Part shown: positions 62,109-64,000 of the stretch, in pieces | Layout: every line of letters begins with the position of its first letter | Numbering within the stretch: position 1 is the first letter of the stretch | Assembly (NCBI RefSeq): GCF_001886715.1 | Contig: NZ_CP018082.1 | Span: forward strand, 1,240,001-1,304,000 | Reading direction: 5' to 3' | Source: Nocardia mangyaensis | Lineage (GTDB): Bacteria > Actinomycetota > Actinomycetes > Mycobacteriales > Mycobacteriaceae | DNA: 64,000 nucleotides | Translations under genes and position numbers: made by a program | The notes under the pieces: generated by a model | Databases searched by the model: none | The model's input: the letters and a program-made list of their open reading frames with translations, nothing else | Told to the model about the DNA's origin: nothing

Positions 62109-64000
62109 GAGCTTTCTCCCTCGCTGGTGAGCATCTGGGCCAGCAGCTCCTCGACCGCATGGTCGGAGAGTTCGTCCAAGTCGGCCAGCAGTTCGACGGC
62201 ACGCTGATCGTCGATGCCGCCTTGCGGTGTTCTGGCGGCAGGCGCGGCGCCCACCGCCGGTTCGCGATCGAGAACAGTCAGCAGCCAGTCGGCGAACTCG
62301 GTGACGCTCGGTCCTGCCAGCAGCTTGACCACAGGCACGGTGACCGGCAGATCGCGTTCGATACGGGTACGCAGTTCCATCGCGCCAATCGAGTCCAACC
62401 CCAGATATCGCAGCGGCCGATCGCGATCGAAGCTCTCGACGTCGGCGCCCAACCTGCGGGCGATCACCTCGGTGACGTAGCCCGAGAGGACCGCGCCACG
62501 ATCTGCCGGCGCCACGGCCCGCAGTCGGTCGAGCACATCGCTCGATGAGCCTGAATCTACTTCGGCCACAAGAAGGTCCGTGAATCGGGGCAGTGCGGCG
62601 AGACCAGACGGCAATGCTCCGTCGATGGGCAGGACCAGGGCGTGCACCGGGTCGGCCACCATGATCCGATCGAGGGCCGCCAGACCATCAACGGGGGCAA
62701 TGGTGCCGAGGCCGAGGCCACCGACATGGGCGGCGCGCTGCCCGGTGGCGGCCAATCCCACCTCGCGCCACGGACCCCACGCGATGCTCGTGCCGGGTAA
62801 TCCGCGCCCGCGGCGGTAGGCGGCCAGTTCGTCGAGAAAGGCATTCGCCGCGGCGTAGTTGCTCTGGCCCGGGGAACCGAGCACACCGGCCGCCGAGGAG
62901 AAGTAGACCATGAAGTCCAGGGTGTGGTGATGGGTCGCGGTATGTAGGTGCCAGGCTCCGTTGACCTTCGGCCTCAGCACCGCGGCCAGCGAATCCGCGT
63001 CCTGCCGATCGATGATCGCGTCGGCCAGAGTGCCTGCCGCGTGCACGATTCCGCGCAGCGGCGGCCCGTCGGCATCGATCCGCGCCACCAGGGCGGTCAC
63101 GTCGTCACGACGGCCGACATCGGTCGTGCTCGTCGTCACCCGCACGCCGCTCGCGCGGAATCCCGCGATCGCAGCCTCGGCATGTGTGCTGGGCGCACTC
63201 CGGCCCGCCAGCACAAGATGCCTGGCACCACGCCGGATCAACAGTTCCGCGACCGCGAGGCCGAGTCCGCCGAGTCCGCCGGTCACTAGATACTTTGCGT
63301 CACCAGACAAGTGCAGCCGGTCCGCCAAGATGTCGGGCGCGGATTCGGCGGTGATGACCACCTTGCCGATCTGCCCGGCCTTCGCCATGAAGCGGAACGC
63401 GTCCTCGGCCTGCGATATCCGGAATGTCGTCACCGGCAGAGGTGTCAGCTCACCCGTACCGGCGAGCCGGAGGACTTCCCGCAACATCGCGCCAACGGCG
63501 GCAGGCCGCTCGACGGCCATGGCTGCGATGTCGACGGTGAAGTGCGCGATATTGCGTCGCAGCTGCCACAGGTCGATCGAGCGCTTCTCCACGACATCGC
63601 GTTTGCCGATCTCGATGAACCTGCCGTACGGGGCAAGCACGGCGAGACTGCTGCGGATCGCAGCTCCCGACAGTGAGTTCAGGACCACATCGACCCCGGC
63701 CCCGCCGGTGCTCACGCGAATCTGTTCGGCGAAGTCCAGCGACCGCGAGTCCATCACGTGCTCGATACCGAGCGAGCGCAGATAGTCGCGCTTGGCCGGA
63801 CTTCCCGCCGTGGCGTGGATCTCGGCACCGACCCTCTGGGCGAGCGCGACGGCGGCCAGCCCAACACCACCGGTCGCCGCGTGGATGAGTACCCGCTCCC
63901 CCTTGCGCAGCCGGGCCAGCTCGCACAACGCGTGATAGGCGGTCACGTAGGCGATCGGGACGCTGGCCGCCGCGACCGGATCCAGCGACTCGGGCACGGG
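62105..64000 (-). CDS. Reducing type I polyketide synthase, C-terminal end (ER-KR-ACP), cut by window
   Basis: About 630 visible residues; the gene continues beyond 64000. In order: enoylreductase (LIHAATGGVGLAAVALAQRVGA; VLNSLSGAAI), ketoreductase with YLVTGGLGGLGLAVAELL and catalytic Tyr in SSAAGVLGSPGQSNYAAANAFL (the LDD segment reads LAD, suggesting B-type), and an ACP with Ser in YLGLDSIGAMELR. It ends in a docking-like acidic/helical tail (AVELLADLDELSDHAVEELLAQML). ER together with KR means a largely saturated chain unit. GTGA overlap passes the chain to the NRPS protein. Confidence 0.93.
   Translation of the reverse strand, partial: PVPESLDPVAAASVPIAYVTAYHALCELARLRKGERVLIHAATGGVGLAAVALAQRVGAEIHATAGSPAKRDYLRSLGIEHVMDSRSLDFAEQIRVSTGGAGVDVVLNSLSGAAIRSSLAVLAPYGRFIEIGKRDVVEKRSIDLWQLRRNIAHFTVDIAAMAVERPAAVGAMLREVLRLAGTGELTPLPVTTFRISQAEDAFRFMAKAGQIGKVVITAESAPDILADRLHLSGDAKYLVTGGLGGLGLAVAELLIRRGARHLVLAGRSAPSTHAEAAIAGFRASGVRVTTSTTDVGRRDDVTALVARIDADGPPLRGIVHAAGTLADAIIDRQDADSLAAVLRPKVNGAWHLHTATHHHTLDFMVYFSSAAGVLGSPGQSNYAAANAFLDELAAYRRGRGLPGTSIAWGPWREVGLAATGQRAAHVGGLGLGTIAPVDGLAALDRIMVADPVHALVLPIDGALPSGLAALPRFTDLLVAEVDSGSSSDVLDRLRAVAPADRGAVLSGYVTEVIARRLGADVESFDRDRPLRYLGLDSIGAMELRTRIERDLPVTVPVVKLLAGPSVTEFADWLLTVLDREPAVGAAPAARTPQGGIDDQRAVELLADLDELSDHAVEELLAQMLTSEGESS

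Noticed and set aside
1..64000. CRISPR arrays, rRNA and tRNA genes
   Set aside because: No regular direct repeats with spacers and no tRNA-like cloverleaf or T-loop consensus were found, including beside the integrase remnants.

Overview
The window is high-GC actinobacterial DNA, most likely from Nocardia or a close mycolic-acid-containing relative. The evidence is the GTG starts and ATGA/GTGA overlaps between genes, a secreted cutinase-fold protein, two LIP-family secreted lipases, an LLM-type F420-dependent oxidoreductase, an MMPL transporter and a dense set of TetR regulators. No rRNA, tRNA or CRISPR array was found. Genus assignment is inference.

Left part (1-27 kb), mostly carbon catabolism and secreted enzymes. 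A partial TetR gene faces a crotonase-family gene across a palindromic operator. A valine/isobutyrate operon follows: mmsA, acyl-CoA dehydrogenase, 3-hydroxyisobutyryl-CoA hydrolase and mmsB (2437-7028), ending in a 17-bp-arm hairpin. A second TetR (8254) diverges from a four-gene set: alpha/beta hydrolase, D-aminoacylase-like amidohydrolase, PF10118 metal-dependent protein and PDR-type reductase. Then come two small membrane proteins, a GH3 beta-glucosidase, a cutinase-like protein, a beta-lactamase-fold hydrolase, an amino-acid permease, a TetR/LLM pair with a truncated crotonase stub, and two secreted lipases.

Centre (27-43 kb), two converging phosphonate loci. The rightward locus is phnD-phnC-phnE(double)-gntR-phnG-phnH-phnI-phnJ::phnK(fused)-phnL-phnM plus a fused inositol-monophosphatase/PhnZ-like HD protein. 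The leftward locus is phnD2-phnC2-phnE2-phnF2-phnM2. They meet at a perfect 16-bp-arm hairpin. phnF2 has a clear HutC-type operator upstream of phnD2. Neither phnP nor phnN is present, so the last steps of the C-P lyase pathway are open, and the fused phosphatase/HD protein is the obvious candidate for part of them.

Recombination zone (43-51 kb). It holds a transposase fragment, two degraded tyrosine recombinases, an IS3-type OrfB with its core deleted, a small double-HTH protein and a pair of equal-length repeats. Between them are a LIP lipase, a PucR regulator and an HxlR/SDR pair. The phosphonate block therefore sits beside an old integration hot spot.

Right edge (51-64 kb), a biosynthetic cluster. 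On the minus strand a reducing PKS (ER-KR-ACP end visible, cut by the window) overlaps by GTGA a 1740-residue C-A-PCP protein whose C-terminus carries two thiolase-fold domains: one KAS III with an intact Cys-His-Asn triad and one with all three positions changed. An MMPL transporter and an alpha/beta hydrolase follow. The A domain reads as serine-specific. A TetR gene, a universal stress protein/amidase operon and the hydrolase gene share a 15-bp operator, which ties them together. The PKS/NRPS/tandem-KAS III line, the PhnJ-PhnK fusion and the IMPase-PhnZ fusion are the most unusual items in the window.
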